Source: Salibacterium qingdaonense (GTDB taxonomy: Bacteria; Bacillota; Bacilli; Bacillales; Marinococcaceae). From it: a stretch of 64,000 nt of DNA. The position numbers and the translations under genes were made by a program. Where the stretch lies: contig NZ_FOTY01000004.1 in NCBI RefSeq assembly GCF_900114715.1, positions 185,818-249,817 on the forward strand. The letters run 5' to 3'. The notes below the pieces were generated by a model, which did no database searches, was not told the origin of the DNA, and saw nothing but the letters and a program-made list of their open reading frames with translations. Shown one piece after another: positions 8,854-16,966 of the stretch; within the stretch, counting starts at the first letter, position 1; each line of letters begins with the position of its first letter.

Positions 8854-10472
8854 TACTTATTCACCTCTGCAGTTTCCACCATTTCGCCGTTAAGCGACCA
8901 GGTTTTTGCTTCTTGAATGCGGGCATATACGATCTCTCCGATAACCGATGCCGGTCCACGGAAATTCACCAGTTTATTTGTCCTGGTACGGCCGGATAAT
9001 ACCTCTGCATCTTTCTTGCTTTCCCCTTCTACAAGTACTTCTACAACCTTGCCTTCAAGTTCTTTGTTGCGGCGTGCCGAGATATCATTTACGACTTTAT
9101 TCAGTCTCGCGAGACGATCTTTTTTCACATCTTGCGGCACGTTGTCCTCAAACTGGGCGGCCGGCGTTTTATCGCGCGGGGAGTAGATATAGGTAAAGGC
9201 ACTGTCGTAATCCATTTCTTTCATTAAAGAAAGGGTCTCTTGAAACTGTTCTTCCGTTTCATTTGGAAAGCCGACGATAATATCTGTTGTAAATGAAGCG
9301 TGCGGAATCGCTTCTTTAATTTTACGGGCAAGTTCAATATATTCTTCCCTCGTATACTTACGCCCCATTAATTTCAGAACCTCACTGTTTCCGGACTGCA
9401 CCGGAAGATGAATGTGTTCCACGAGGTTTCCGCCTTTGGCAAGCACCTGCACGAGGTCATCGTCAAAGTCACGCGGATGGCTCGTCGTAAAACGAACACG
9501 CGGAATATCAATCAAGCGCAGTTCATCCATCAATTCGGCAAGCCCGTAATCTTCGTTCAGATCTTTCCCGTACGCATTCACGTTTTGACCAAGAAGCGTA
9601 ATTTCTTTATACCCTTGTCTGGCGATATCCCGGACTTCGGCGATGATATCTTCAGGACGCCGGCTTCTTTCTTTTCCACGTGTATACGGTACGATACAGT
9701 ACGTACAGAATTTGTCACAGCCGTACATGATATTGACCCATGCCTGCGTTTTTCCTGCCCGTTTGCGCGGCATGTTTTCTACAACATCGCCTTCTTTGGA
9801 CCACACTTCGATAACCATTTCCTTGCCTTGAATGGCATCCCACAAAAGTTCCGGCATGCGGTGAATGTTATGGGTGCCGAAAATAAGGTCGATATGCTGG
9901 TGCTTCTGCATAATCCGGTTGACGACCGATTCTTCCTGCGACATACAGCCGCATACGCCCAGAACCAGTTCCGGTTTTTCTTTTTTCAGGTTTTTCAGGT
10001 TGCCGATTTCACCAAACACCTTATTTTCCGCGTTTTCTCGAATGGCACAGGTGTTCAGAAAAATGACATCGGCTTCCTGTGGATCCTCGGTTGCGCTGAA
10101 TCCCATTTCTTCCAGAATACCTGCCATGTTTTCTGTATCATGAACGTTCATCTGGCATCCGTACGTACGAATTAAATACTGTTTGCCGGTTCCAATATGC
10201 TGCATATGTTCCGGAATAGAAAAGTCATAATGCACTTCCACTTCTTCACGGCCTCGTTTGCGTCCTTTTTTATAATCAGGCTGCTCATTGATTAAAATGC
10301 TGCGGCCGCCGATTTTCATGTACTGTCTGCCGTCTTCTTCTTCCATTTCCGCGCCGGAAAAATCAAAGTACTTACTGAAATCTTTATGTGCCAGCCGATC
10401 TGTGCCGCTGCTGGATTTTAGGTCCGAGGGCGCATTATCGGCAGATGTTCTACGGTTCTCATCGTCGTTCAT
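8853..10472 (-). CDS. miaB: tRNA-2-methylthio-N6-dimethylallyladenosine synthase MiaB
   Basis: The 539-residue radical-SAM enzyme adds a methylthio group to i6A37 in tRNA. It has an N-terminal MTTase domain with its own cluster cysteines ([23 protein letters not shown]), the radical-SAM CxxxCxxC motif in [12 protein letters not shown], and a C-terminal TRAM domain. A charged extension of about 90 residues at the N-terminus is normal for Bacillus homologues. It acts on the product of MiaA. The gene is first in a unit with ricA and has a good sigma-A promoter upstream. Confidence 0.97.
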   Translation of the reverse strand: MNDDENRRTSADNAPSDLKSSSGTDRLAHKDFSKYFDFSGAEMEEEDGRQYMKIGGRSILINEQPDYKKGRKRGREEVEVHYDFSIPEHMQHIGTGKQYLIRTYGCQMNVHDTENMAGILEEMGFSATEDPQEADVIFLNTCAIRENAENKVFGEIGNLKNLKKEKPELVLGVCGCMSQEESVVNRIMQKHQHIDLIFGTHNIHRMPELLWDAIQGKEMVIEVWSKEGDVVENMPRKRAGKTQAWVNIMYGCDKFCTYCIVPYTRGKERSRRPEDIIAEVRDIARQGYKEITLLGQNVNAYGKDLNEDYGLAELMDELRLIDIPRVRFTTSHPRDFDDDLVQVLAKGGNLVEHIHLPVQSGNSEVLKLMGRKYTREEYIELARKIKEAIPHASFTTDIIVGFPNETEEQFQETLSLMKEMDYDSAFTYIYSPRDKTPAAQFEDNVPQDVKKDRLARLNKVVNDISARRNKELEGKVVEVLVEGESKKDAEVLSGRTRTNKLVNFRGPASVIGEIVYARIQEAKTWSLNGEMVETAEVNK

Positions 10473-10549
10473 AGGAAAGTCACCGTTCCTTTCAATCTTT
10501 CATGATGTCCTGCCAAGCGGTCGGTACAGACAGTCATGTTTCCCCTGAA

Positions 10550-10578
10550 ATTATACCTTCTAACCCGCTGGAAAACAA
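10550..10578 (-). promoter_or_regulatory. Sigma-A promoter for miaB-ricA
   Basis: Minus strand: TTGTTT, a 17-base spacer, then a perfect TATAAT at 10550-10555. The distance to the miaB start is 77 bases. Confidence 0.7.
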
Positions 10579-10580
10579 TA

Positions 10581-10602
10581 GTGCGCTGCAGCAGCAGCGC
10601 AC
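10581..10602. terminator. Hairpin after the ABC-class ATPase gene
   Basis: A 9-bp perfect GC-rich stem (GTGCGCTGC and its complement) with a 4-base loop lies 10 bases past the stop. The minus-strand downstream sequence TATTGTTTTC is only partly U-rich, so termination is probable, not certain. Confidence 0.5.
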
Positions 10603-10611
10603 GTTTTAGTA

Positions 10612-12288
10612 TTATTTCACTTTTACGGGACGGTAGCGGTTGATGGCTGCGGCGAGCTCGAATCGGCGCGGCCTGGCCAGGTCTCCAGGGTGCTGCCCCT
10701 GAAACGGCGATACGGCATCCAGACCTTGTTCTTTCAGCTCCCGTTCGATAAATGACAAAATGTCCTCCAGAACTGCTTCTTTTCCAAGTTCTTGCACAGC
10801 GTGGCGGATCATTTCGGCGATGGCGTTGGTCTGGCTTGAATCAATGAGCTGTTCCACGCCGGATACATCAATATTATCTTTGCCGTACATGATTGTGTAG
10901 AGGCCTTTTCCGCCCACTTTCTCTTTTTTCCCTTTCTGGGCCTGAAAGCTTGTAAGCTGTATCGTCCGCGGTGTAATGTCTCCAAAAGTGGTTCCCGCTT
11001 CTTTCCTGCGGTCCGAACCGATGCGTCCCGCAATATCTTTTGCTTCCTGCGTTACATCTTTTGGAAGGTATTCCTCCATCATGACAACGCGGTCGGCTAC
11101 ATCGAAATAATCACCCGCTCCGCCGACAACAAGAATCGTGGATACCCCGTGTTCTTCATGAAGAGCTCTCACTTTATCAATAAACGGTGTGATTGGCTCT
11201 TTTTCCTTAGCTACCAGTTCCTGCATGCAGCCGTCCCGAATCATGAAATTGGTTGCGCTCGTGTCTTCATCCATTAACAGGCATTGTGTCCCGGCTTCCA
11301 AGCTTTCCATAATGCCGGCAGCCTGGGACGTGCTTCCACTTGCATTGTCGGTCGAAAATGAGCGGGTATCTTTTTCATTTGGGAGGTTGGATATAAACGG
11401 AGATATGTTGACACCGGACACGCTTCGGCCGTCCTCTGCCCTGACTTTACAAGATGAATCATTGGTGAGAACAAACTCTCTTCCATCTTCAAGGCGGTGG
11501 TTATACACTCCTCGTTCCACCGCCTCAAGCAGTGTACTCTTGCCATGATAGCCACCGCCGACGATGATATTTATGCCTTCTTTCAGTGCCATCCCCTTGA
11601 TGGTCCCGCGATGCGGAAGATCAATTTCCACTTCGAGCGATTCCGGCGAATGAAAAGGAACAACCCCGCTGTCACGCAGAGGTTTGTTGCTGATTCCACT
11701 TTGTCTTGGCAGAATGGAACCATTGGCAACAAACGTGATATATCCATTTTCATTCAGATAACGGCGAACCGCCTGCTGGTCGTCGGCAAGTTCCAGGTGC
11801 TGCTGCAGCTCTTCTTTCTGAAATTGGGTTACCGCTTTATCGATAATCTCAGGCAGGTCTTTTGTCAATCGCTGCTGCGCCTGTTTTCCAAGAATCGTCC
11901 GACCTTTGGCGGGCAGATGGAGAGAAAGACGGATACTCAGCTCCTTCTCACTGAGCGCCACAGCTGTGCGGTCCATCACTTCCTGGCCGGGACCATCAAT
12001 GACAATCGCTTTCTTTTGTTCATCCTTGTTCAACTGCTGCTGCACTTTGCGGGCAAAGAAATCGACTGCTGCTGTCTCTCGTGCTTCTGTCTCATCACAC
12101 TCCGTACCAAGTCCAAGACTGCTTCTTTTCATGACAACTCTAATGCGGGAGGGGCTGGCAAATGGGTCGGCCTGTACATGGTCCACCCATAGGGTAAAAG
12201 CTCCAAATGAATACGAACCTTTTATATCGTTATAGGCTTTATATCCTTTGTTATCAATTCGTTGTAAAATCTGCGTCAATTGCTGCAT
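10612..12288 (-). CDS. ABC-class ATPase (COG3044-type)
   Basis: This 558-residue cytoplasmic protein belongs to the uncharacterised family called predicted ATPases of the ABC class. Walker A is GGGYHGKST at about residues 244-252, and a Walker B-like LLMDEDTSATNFM follows near residue 325. No membrane segments are present, so it is not a transporter. I chose the ATG at 12286-12288 (MQQLTQILQRIDNKGY). An upstream extension would add a hydrophobic, low-complexity stretch, overlap spoVS and cover the spoVS terminator. The ribosome binding site AAGGGAG is 11 bases away, slightly long. The function is unknown; RNA or DNA metabolism is a guess from its neighbours. Confidence 0.85.
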   Translation of the reverse strand: MQQLTQILQRIDNKGYKAYNDIKGSYSFGAFTLWVDHVQADPFASPSRIRVVMKRSSLGLGTECDETEARETAAVDFFARKVQQQLNKDEQKKAIVIDGPGQEVMDRTAVALSEKELSIRLSLHLPAKGRTILGKQAQQRLTKDLPEIIDKAVTQFQKEELQQHLELADDQQAVRRYLNENGYITFVANGSILPRQSGISNKPLRDSGVVPFHSPESLEVEIDLPHRGTIKGMALKEGINIIVGGGYHGKSTLLEAVERGVYNHRLEDGREFVLTNDSSCKVRAEDGRSVSGVNISPFISNLPNEKDTRSFSTDNASGSTSQAAGIMESLEAGTQCLLMDEDTSATNFMIRDGCMQELVAKEKEPITPFIDKVRALHEEHGVSTILVVGGAGDYFDVADRVVMMEEYLPKDVTQEAKDIAGRIGSDRRKEAGTTFGDITPRTIQLTSFQAQKGKKEKVGGKGLYTIMYGKDNIDVSGVEQLIDSSQTNAIAEMIRHAVQELGKEAVLEDILSFIERELKEQGLDAVSPFQGQHPGDLARPRRFELAAAINRYRPVKVK

Positions 12289-12409
12289 CGTAAGGTATAC
12301 TCCCTTCATTCTTTTCTTTTTGTATATTTCCGTGAGCCTTCCTGATAAAACGTTGAAAAAACAGGATGCTGACTTTTTAGTGAAAAAAAGCAGCAGGTAC
12401 ACAAAAAAA

Positions 12410-12435
12410 CCGGTTCCAGGCCGAAGCGGAACCGG
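12410..12435 (-). terminator. Intrinsic terminator after spoVS
   Basis: An 8-bp stem (CCGGTTCC and its complement) with a 10-base loop is followed by TTTTTTT on the minus strand, 18 bases past the spoVS stop. Confidence 0.9.
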
Positions 12436-12452
12436 AAAGCCTCGGCTTACAA

Positions 12453-12713
12453 TCACCTTGGCTCTATAATTAATTTAATAGCCGTTCGTTCTTCGCCGTC
12501 GATCTGAATGTCAGTAAAGGCAGGAATACAAATCAGGTCGATACCGCTTGGAGCCACAAATCCCCGTGCGATAGCTACCGCTTTAATGGACTGATTAAGG
12601 GCACCCGCTCCGATAGCCTGGATTTCGGCAGCACCTCTTTCCCGGATAACGTTTGCTAATGCGCCGGCAACGGAATTTGGAGTGGATTTTGCTGAAACTT
12701 TTAATACTTCCAT
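12453..12713 (-). CDS. spoVS: Stage V sporulation protein S
   Basis: The 86-residue protein is the highly conserved SpoVS, an Alba-like fold: MEVLKVSAKSTPNSVAGALA at the start, IQAIGAGALNQ, and an IKLIIEPR end. In B. subtilis it affects septation, coat assembly and late spore development, probably as a nucleic-acid-binding dimer. A sigma-H-like promoter lies upstream and a strong terminator directly downstream, so it appears monocistronic. An AGGAGG sequence precedes the ATG at good spacing. Confidence 0.97.
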   Translation of the reverse strand: MEVLKVSAKSTPNSVAGALANVIRERGAAEIQAIGAGALNQSIKAVAIARGFVAPSGIDLICIPAFTDIQIDGEERTAIKLIIEPR

Positions 12714-12736
12714 TTGTAGTACCTCCTTATGTGGTA

Positions 12737-12765
12737 TAATGCCCCTCTTCCTTTTATATTCCTGT
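12737..12765 (-). promoter_or_regulatory. Sigma-H-like promoter for spoVS
   Basis: Minus strand: ACAGGAATA, 11 bases, then GGGGCATTA. Against the sigma-H pattern RNAGGAWWW-N11/12-RNNGAATWW there is one mismatch. It lies 24 bases upstream of the spoVS ATG. In B. subtilis spoVS is transcribed by sigma-H, which supports the call. Confidence 0.7.
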
Positions 12766-12817
12766 TAAAGCCGCCGTATTCCTGCCGTATACGTTTCTTT
12801 ATTTTTTTTCAGGCGAA

Positions 12818-13612
12818 TCATTCATAATAAGGGTTATCCTCACTGATCTGAATGCGTTCCACTTTTTTAGTTCTGCTTGTTTTGTCATCTATATGAAACA
12901 GTACTCCATTTAATTGTTCCCGGCCGCCGGCTACTTCAAACCTTACCGGCAGATTCGTTAAAAATTTATGAATAATATCTTCCTTTTCCATCCCCAAAAT
13001 ACCGTCCATGGGTCCTGTCATACCGGCATCGCTGATATAACCTGTACCTTCCGGAAGAATCCGGTTATCCGCTGTCTGTACGTGGGTATGAGTGCCGGTC
13101 ACCGCTGTCACCCGCCCGTCGAGAAACCAGCCCATCGCCTGCTTTTCACTGGTTGTTTCCGCATGGAAATCGACGAAAATATAAGGTGTCCGTTTCCGGA
13201 TCTTTTCAACAATCTCATCTGCCTTCTTAAACGGACAATCGTTGGGCTGCATAAAGGTTCGTCCGATAAGATTGACAATACCGATTTCCAAATCATTCAC
13301 TTTCAGGAGAAGATACCCGTTCCCTGGATTACTTTCTGGATAATTAGCGGGCCGTATCATGGAAGATGCACTGTCGATAAACTCAAAAATTTCTTTGTTG
13401 TCCCATGTGTGATTGCCAAGTGTAACAGCCTGGGCTCCCTGTTCAAGAAACCCTTTATATATTTTCTCGGTAATTCCTTTTCCGGCCGCCGCATTTTCTC
13501 CGTTAATTACTGTTACGGTTGGTTTGTATTTTTGTTTCAGTTTCGGCAGGTACTCCTGAACCATGCTGCGTCCCGGTCTACCGACAACATCTCCAATAAA
13601 TAATAGTTTCAT
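12818..13612 (-). CDS. ymdB: Metallophosphoesterase YmdB (2',3'-cyclic phosphodiesterase family)
   Basis: The 264-residue protein has the same length as B. subtilis YmdB. Visible metal-binding motifs include GDVVGRPGR at the start, NGENAAAGKGI, LGNHTWDN, and VDFHAETTSEK with GTHTHVQTAD. In B. subtilis it hydrolyses cyclic nucleotides, influences RNase Y-dependent RNA levels, and switches cells between motility and biofilm. I chose the ATG at 13610-13612 (MKLLFIGD), which follows AAAGGG. It lies downstream of rny with a terminator hairpin between, so the two may be only partly co-transcribed. Confidence 0.95.
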   Translation of the reverse strand: MKLLFIGDVVGRPGRSMVQEYLPKLKQKYKPTVTVINGENAAAGKGITEKIYKGFLEQGAQAVTLGNHTWDNKEIFEFIDSASSMIRPANYPESNPGNGYLLLKVNDLEIGIVNLIGRTFMQPNDCPFKKADEIVEKIRKRTPYIFVDFHAETTSEKQAMGWFLDGRVTAVTGTHTHVQTADNRILPEGTGYISDAGMTGPMDGILGMEKEDIIHKFLTNLPVRFEVAGGREQLNGVLFHIDDKTSRTKKVERIQISEDNPYYE

Positions 13613-13706
13613 CCAATTACCCTTTCTTCTTTGTTCATGATGCATCCTGGTTTATTTCTGCCCAAAACCAGAAAGTCTGTTTCCTGTCTACAAATGAGAG
13701 ACATTA

Positions 13707-13736
13707 AAATAAAGCGGCATGTAAGCCGCTTTATTT
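13707..13736 (-). terminator. Intrinsic terminator at the end of rny
   Basis: A 12-bp perfect stem (AAATAAAGCGGC and its complement) with a 6-base loop includes the rny stop codon, and the T-rich 3' arm lies before ymdB. Confidence 0.75.
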
Positions 13737-15296
13737 AGCATATTCCACTGCTCGGGTTTCCCTGATTACCGTCACCCTGATATGCCCTGGATAGTCCAGG
13801 TCATTTTCAATCTGTTTTGTAATATCGCGGGCGAGCCGGTGGGAGGTCACATCATCCACCACGTCCGGCTTAACCATAATGCGGACTTCCCGTCCGGCTT
13901 GAATGGCATACGTCTTTTCCACGCCTTCAAACGATTCGGCGATTTCTTCGAGTTTTTCAAGACGCCGGATGTAGGTTTCCAGTGTTTCTCTCCGTGCTCC
14001 CGGGCGGGCAGCTGACAAAGTATCTGCTGCGGCAACCAGAGTGGAAATAACAGATGTAGCTTCTGTGTCCCCATGGTGAGAGGCAATGCTGTTAATCACT
14101 ACATCGTGTTCTTTATACTTCTGAGCAAGCTCCACACCGATTTCCACGTGGCTTCCTTCCACTTCATGGTCAATGGCTTTTCCAATATCGTGAAGCAGTC
14201 CGGCTCTTTTCGCCAGCTGTTGGTCTTCACCAAGTTCAGCCGCCATCAATGCGGTAAGATTGGCCACTTCCATCGAGTGCTTCAGCACATTCTGACCGTA
14301 ACTGGAGCGGAATTTCATCCGTCCAAGAATCTTAATCAGATCAGGATGGAGACCGTGGATGCCCATTTCAAACGTTGTTTCTTCCCCGTATTCACGAATG
14401 GCATCATCCACTTCGCGTCTGGATTTTTCCACCGTTTCTTCAATCCGGGCCGGATGAATACGACCGTCCTGAACCAGTTTATCAAGCGCCGTCCGCGCAA
14501 TCTCGCGGCGGATTGGATCAAAACCGGAAAGAATGACGGCTTCCGGAGTATCATCAATAATGAGATCAATACCTGTCAATGTCTCCAGCGCACGAATGTT
14601 TCGGCCTTCCCTGCCGATAATGCGTCCCTTCATTTCATCGTTTGGCAGATTCACTACAGAAACGGTCGTCTCTGCAATATGGTCAGCAGAACACCGCTGG
14701 ATGGCAAGAGACAGAATTTCGCGCGCCTTCTTGTCGGCTTCCTCTTTGGTCTTTTCTGTGTACTCCTTGACCATTAGTGCTGAATCATGCTCCAGTTCCT
14801 GCTGGAGGTCCTGTTTGAGCATTTCTTTGGCTTCTTCTTTTGTTAATCCTGAGATTCTTTCCAACTCTTCCTGCTGCTTAGATAAAATCTCCTCCACTTT
14901 GCTGTTTTGCTCTTCCACCTGTCGTTGTTTATCGGCGAGAGATTCTTCTCTCTTTTCCAACGATTCTTCTTTTTTGTCCAAAGTTTCGCTTTTACGGTCG
15001 AGAATCTCTTCTTTCTGCATTAAGCGGTTTTCCTGCTTCTGCACTTCATTTCTGCGCCCGCGGAGATCTTCTTCCGCTTCTTCGCGAAGCTTGTGCGCTT
15101 CATCTTTGGCTTCCAGCACCGCTTCTTTCTTATCGGCTTCCGCCTGACGGTGGGCGTCATCAATAATTTGTTTGGAAGCCTGTTCCGCACTGGCTATTTT
15201 AGCTTCTGCCGTCGACTTACGAACAAAATAACCAATCGATCCACTCAAAGCTGCAACGACAACAAGCAAAATGGAGATGAGAAAGATATTATCCAT
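13731..15296 (-). CDS. rny: Ribonuclease Y
   Basis: The 521-residue endoribonuclease starts mRNA decay in Bacillus. It has an N-terminal membrane helix (about residues 4-24), a long coiled coil to about 200 with a DKKEES/EKREES heptad-like run, a KH domain with [12 protein letters not shown], and an HD domain with the catalytic HDIGKA. It sits at the membrane and works with the RicA/F/T complex. A sigma-A promoter about 240 bases upstream gives a long leader with three hairpins. The start ATG follows AGAGGAGGTG. Confidence 0.98.
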   Translation of the reverse strand: MDNIFLISILLVVVAALSGSIGYFVRKSTAEAKIASAEQASKQIIDDAHRQAEADKKEAVLEAKDEAHKLREEAEEDLRGRRNEVQKQENRLMQKEEILDRKSETLDKKEESLEKREESLADKQRQVEEQNSKVEEILSKQQEELERISGLTKEEAKEMLKQDLQQELEHDSALMVKEYTEKTKEEADKKAREILSLAIQRCSADHIAETTVSVVNLPNDEMKGRIIGREGRNIRALETLTGIDLIIDDTPEAVILSGFDPIRREIARTALDKLVQDGRIHPARIEETVEKSRREVDDAIREYGEETTFEMGIHGLHPDLIKILGRMKFRSSYGQNVLKHSMEVANLTALMAAELGEDQQLAKRAGLLHDIGKAIDHEVEGSHVEIGVELAQKYKEHDVVINSIASHHGDTEATSVISTLVAAADTLSAARPGARRETLETYIRRLEKLEEIAESFEGVEKTYAIQAGREVRIMVKPDVVDDVTSHRLARDITKQIENDLDYPGHIRVTVIRETRAVEYAK

Positions 15297-15329
15297 GTCT
15301 TTTCACCTCCTCTTGCTATCCTTTTGTAC

Positions 15330-15529
15330 TTTCTGCCATCCTGCAGAAAGGTGTGTTGTTTTCGGAACTCATACATCATCCGAGGTGGATGATACTGCTA
15401 GAATGTTTTGGACACTTATGCCGATCGGCCGCGCCCTGACGTTCCGGTTCTTGGATTTTTGCGTTTTCTAAATAAAAAAAGAGAACACTTCAAACGGTAA
15501 ACATTCCATGATGCTGAGAAAAGCATCAT
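15330..15529 (-). promoter_or_regulatory. Structured 5' leader of rny (three hairpins)
   Basis: Three perfect-stem hairpins occur in the transcribed leader: 15508-15529 (ATGATGC stem, right at the predicted 5' end), 15375-15393 (ATCATCC stem) and 15330-15351 (CTTTCTGC stem). None has a terminator U-tract. A U-rich stretch (TTTTTTTATTTAG on the minus strand) lies near 15468-15480. The whole 15297-15636 gap holds only this leader, the rny promoter and the recA terminator. Confidence 0.5.
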
Positions 15530-15537
15530 TCCCCTTA

Positions 15538-15566
15538 ATTGTATCCCTGTGTCAGAACCATGTCAA
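15538..15566 (-). promoter_or_regulatory. Sigma-A promoter for rny
   Basis: Minus strand: perfect TTGACA at 15561-15566, a 17-base spacer, then TACAAT at 15538-15543. The match and spacing are near ideal. Transcription should start near 15531. Confidence 0.85.
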
Positions 15567-15605
15567 GACTTGCCACAGCGCACTTCCCCGCGGTATGACG
15601 TGAAA

Positions 15606-15627
15606 AACCCCTCCGGAGGGAGAGGTT
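15606..15627 (-). terminator. Intrinsic terminator after recA
   Basis: A 9-bp stem with one G-T pair (AACCTCTCC with GGAGGGGTT) and a 4-base loop runs into TTTTT on the minus strand, 10 bases after the recA stop. Confidence 0.85.
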
Positions 15628-15636
15628 ATATATCCT

Positions 15637-16695
15637 TTATTCACGGTTTTGTGTATCAAGCGGCAGCTCTTCTTCTGCGTCTTCCTCTTCAGGTGCTTCA
15701 GGCTTGTTCGTATCCAGCTGATAATAAGCCCGGATATTCTGCTCAATGGTATCTGTAACCCGGGGATTTTCCTTCAGGTACTGTTTGGCATTTTCACGCC
15801 CCTGGCCGAGGCGCTCTCCTTCATAAGAGTACCAGGCTCCGCTCTTTTGAATAATCTCCAGTTCCGCTCCCATATCAAGCACAGAGCCTTCTCTGGAAAT
15901 GCCTTCGCCGTACATAATATCGACTTCCGCCTGTTTGAACGGAGGAGCGACCTTATTCTTAACGATTTTCACTCTTGTCTTGTTCCCGACCATGTCATTT
16001 CCCTGCTTCAACGTCTCAGCCCGGCGGACCTCAAGACGGACGCTGGAATAGAACTTCAGAGCTCTGCCGCCGGTCGTGGTTTCGGGACTTCCGAACATAA
16101 CGCCGACTTTCTCCCGGATCTGGTTGATAAACATGGCGATGGAATTGGATTTACTGATGGCACCGGAAAGCTTACGCAGTGCCTGTGACATCAGGCGGGC
16201 CTGCAGCCCGACATGGCTGTCTCCCATTTCGCCTTCGATTTCCGCCTTGGGAACAAGAGCGGCAACAGAGTCGACGACAATTATATCAACCGCTGCACTG
16301 CGGACGAGAGCTTCTGCAATCTCAAGTGCCTGCTCCCCTGTATCGGGCTGGGAAAGAAGCAGTTCATCAATGTCCACCCCGAGATTCTGGGCATATACCG
16401 GGTCCAGCGCATGTTCGGCGTCAATAAAAGCGGCCTGGCCGCCCTGACGCTGTATTTCAGCAATTGAATGAAGAGCGACAGTTGTTTTACCGGAAGATTC
16501 CGGCCCGAATACTTCAACGATTCTTCCACGCGGATAACCGCCTACACCCAGGGCTACGTCAACAGCAAGCGCACCGCTGGAAAATGTGGAAACTTTACGT
16601 TCCGCCTGTTCACCGAGTTTCATAATGGAGCCTTTCCCAAATTGTTTCTCGATATTTTTCAGCGCCTGATCCAGGGCTGTTTTGCGTTCACTCAT
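15637..16695 (-). CDS. recA: Recombinase RecA
   Basis: The 352-residue ATPase forms filaments on single-stranded DNA, drives strand exchange and triggers LexA self-cleavage. Walker [10 protein letters not shown] is at residues 64-72, VDSVAALVP is the Walker B region, and loop 2 ([25 protein letters not shown]) is intact. The C-terminus is acidic. I chose the ATG at 16693-16695; an in-frame TTG just upstream is too close to the GGAGAGG ribosome binding site. The promoter carries a LexA box. Unlike in B. subtilis, the gene upstream is a DEAD-box helicase and not cinA. Confidence 0.98.
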   Translation of the reverse strand: MSERKTALDQALKNIEKQFGKGSIMKLGEQAERKVSTFSSGALAVDVALGVGGYPRGRIVEVFGPESSGKTTVALHSIAEIQRQGGQAAFIDAEHALDPVYAQNLGVDIDELLLSQPDTGEQALEIAEALVRSAAVDIIVVDSVAALVPKAEIEGEMGDSHVGLQARLMSQALRKLSGAISKSNSIAMFINQIREKVGVMFGSPETTTGGRALKFYSSVRLEVRRAETLKQGNDMVGNKTRVKIVKNKVAPPFKQAEVDIMYGEGISREGSVLDMGAELEIIQKSGAWYSYEGERLGQGRENAKQYLKENPRVTDTIEQNIRAYYQLDTNKPEAPEEEDAEEELPLDTQNRE

Positions 16696-16825
16696 CAAGA
16701 CCTCTCCTTTTTACATGCACTGCTGTTCCCGTTAATCCACCACCGCCCCCGATGCGGCGGCCGGTAACAGGAATCAGGTGCCTGTTTCTTTTGAACGGGG
16801 ACCGTCTACCTTTATCACCACGTTC

Positions 16826-16854
16826 ATCATATCTTTTTTTCGATCATTTGCCAA
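16826..16854 (-). promoter_or_regulatory. Sigma-A promoter for recA
   Basis: Minus strand: TTGGCA at 16849-16854, 17 bases, TATGAT at 16826-16831. It predicts a leader of about 120 bases before the recA ATG. Confidence 0.8.
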
Positions 16855-16863
16855 TAGGGATGA

Positions 16864-16877
16864 CGAACATTTATTCG
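16864..16877 (-). promoter_or_regulatory. LexA (SOS) box upstream of recA
   Basis: On the minus strand the site reads CGAATAAATGTTCG, one mismatch from the Bacillus LexA consensus CGAAC-N4-GTTCG. It begins 10 bases upstream of the -35 element, centred about 51 bases before the predicted start, a position compatible with repression. Confidence 0.8.
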
Positions 16878-16923
16878 TTTTTTTAAGCGAACAACCTTTC
16901 AGCGGAATATGCCGGATACGGAA

Positions 16924-16955
16924 AAACTGTCCAAGGCGCTGCCGTTGAACAGTTT
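16924..16955 (-). terminator. Intrinsic terminator after the DEAD-box helicase gene
   Basis: An 11-bp stem with one G-T pair (AAACTGTTCAA with TTGGACAGTTT) ends in TTTTT on the minus strand, 12 bases past the helicase stop. It isolates the helicase from recA. Confidence 0.85.
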
Positions 16956-16966
16956 ATCTCAGGGTT

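Noticed and set aside
9408..10175. Long plus-strand open frame (255 codons) opposite miaB
   Set aside because: It lies entirely antisense to the conserved miaB coding sequence, has no ribosome binding site, and its product matches nothing recognisable.
11497..12192. Long plus-strand open frame (231 codons) opposite the ABC-class ATPase gene
   Set aside because: It is antisense to a gene with clear motifs and has no start signals; it is a frame shadow.
12289..12456. Upstream extension of the ABC-class ATPase to include a hydrophobic N-terminus
   Set aside because: The extension would cover the spoVS terminator and overlap spoVS, and the added sequence does not look like a signal peptide conserved in the family.
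12735..12740. TATAAT on the plus strand upstream of spoVS
   Set aside because: No plus-strand gene follows, and the minus strand here is already explained by the sigma-H-like -10.
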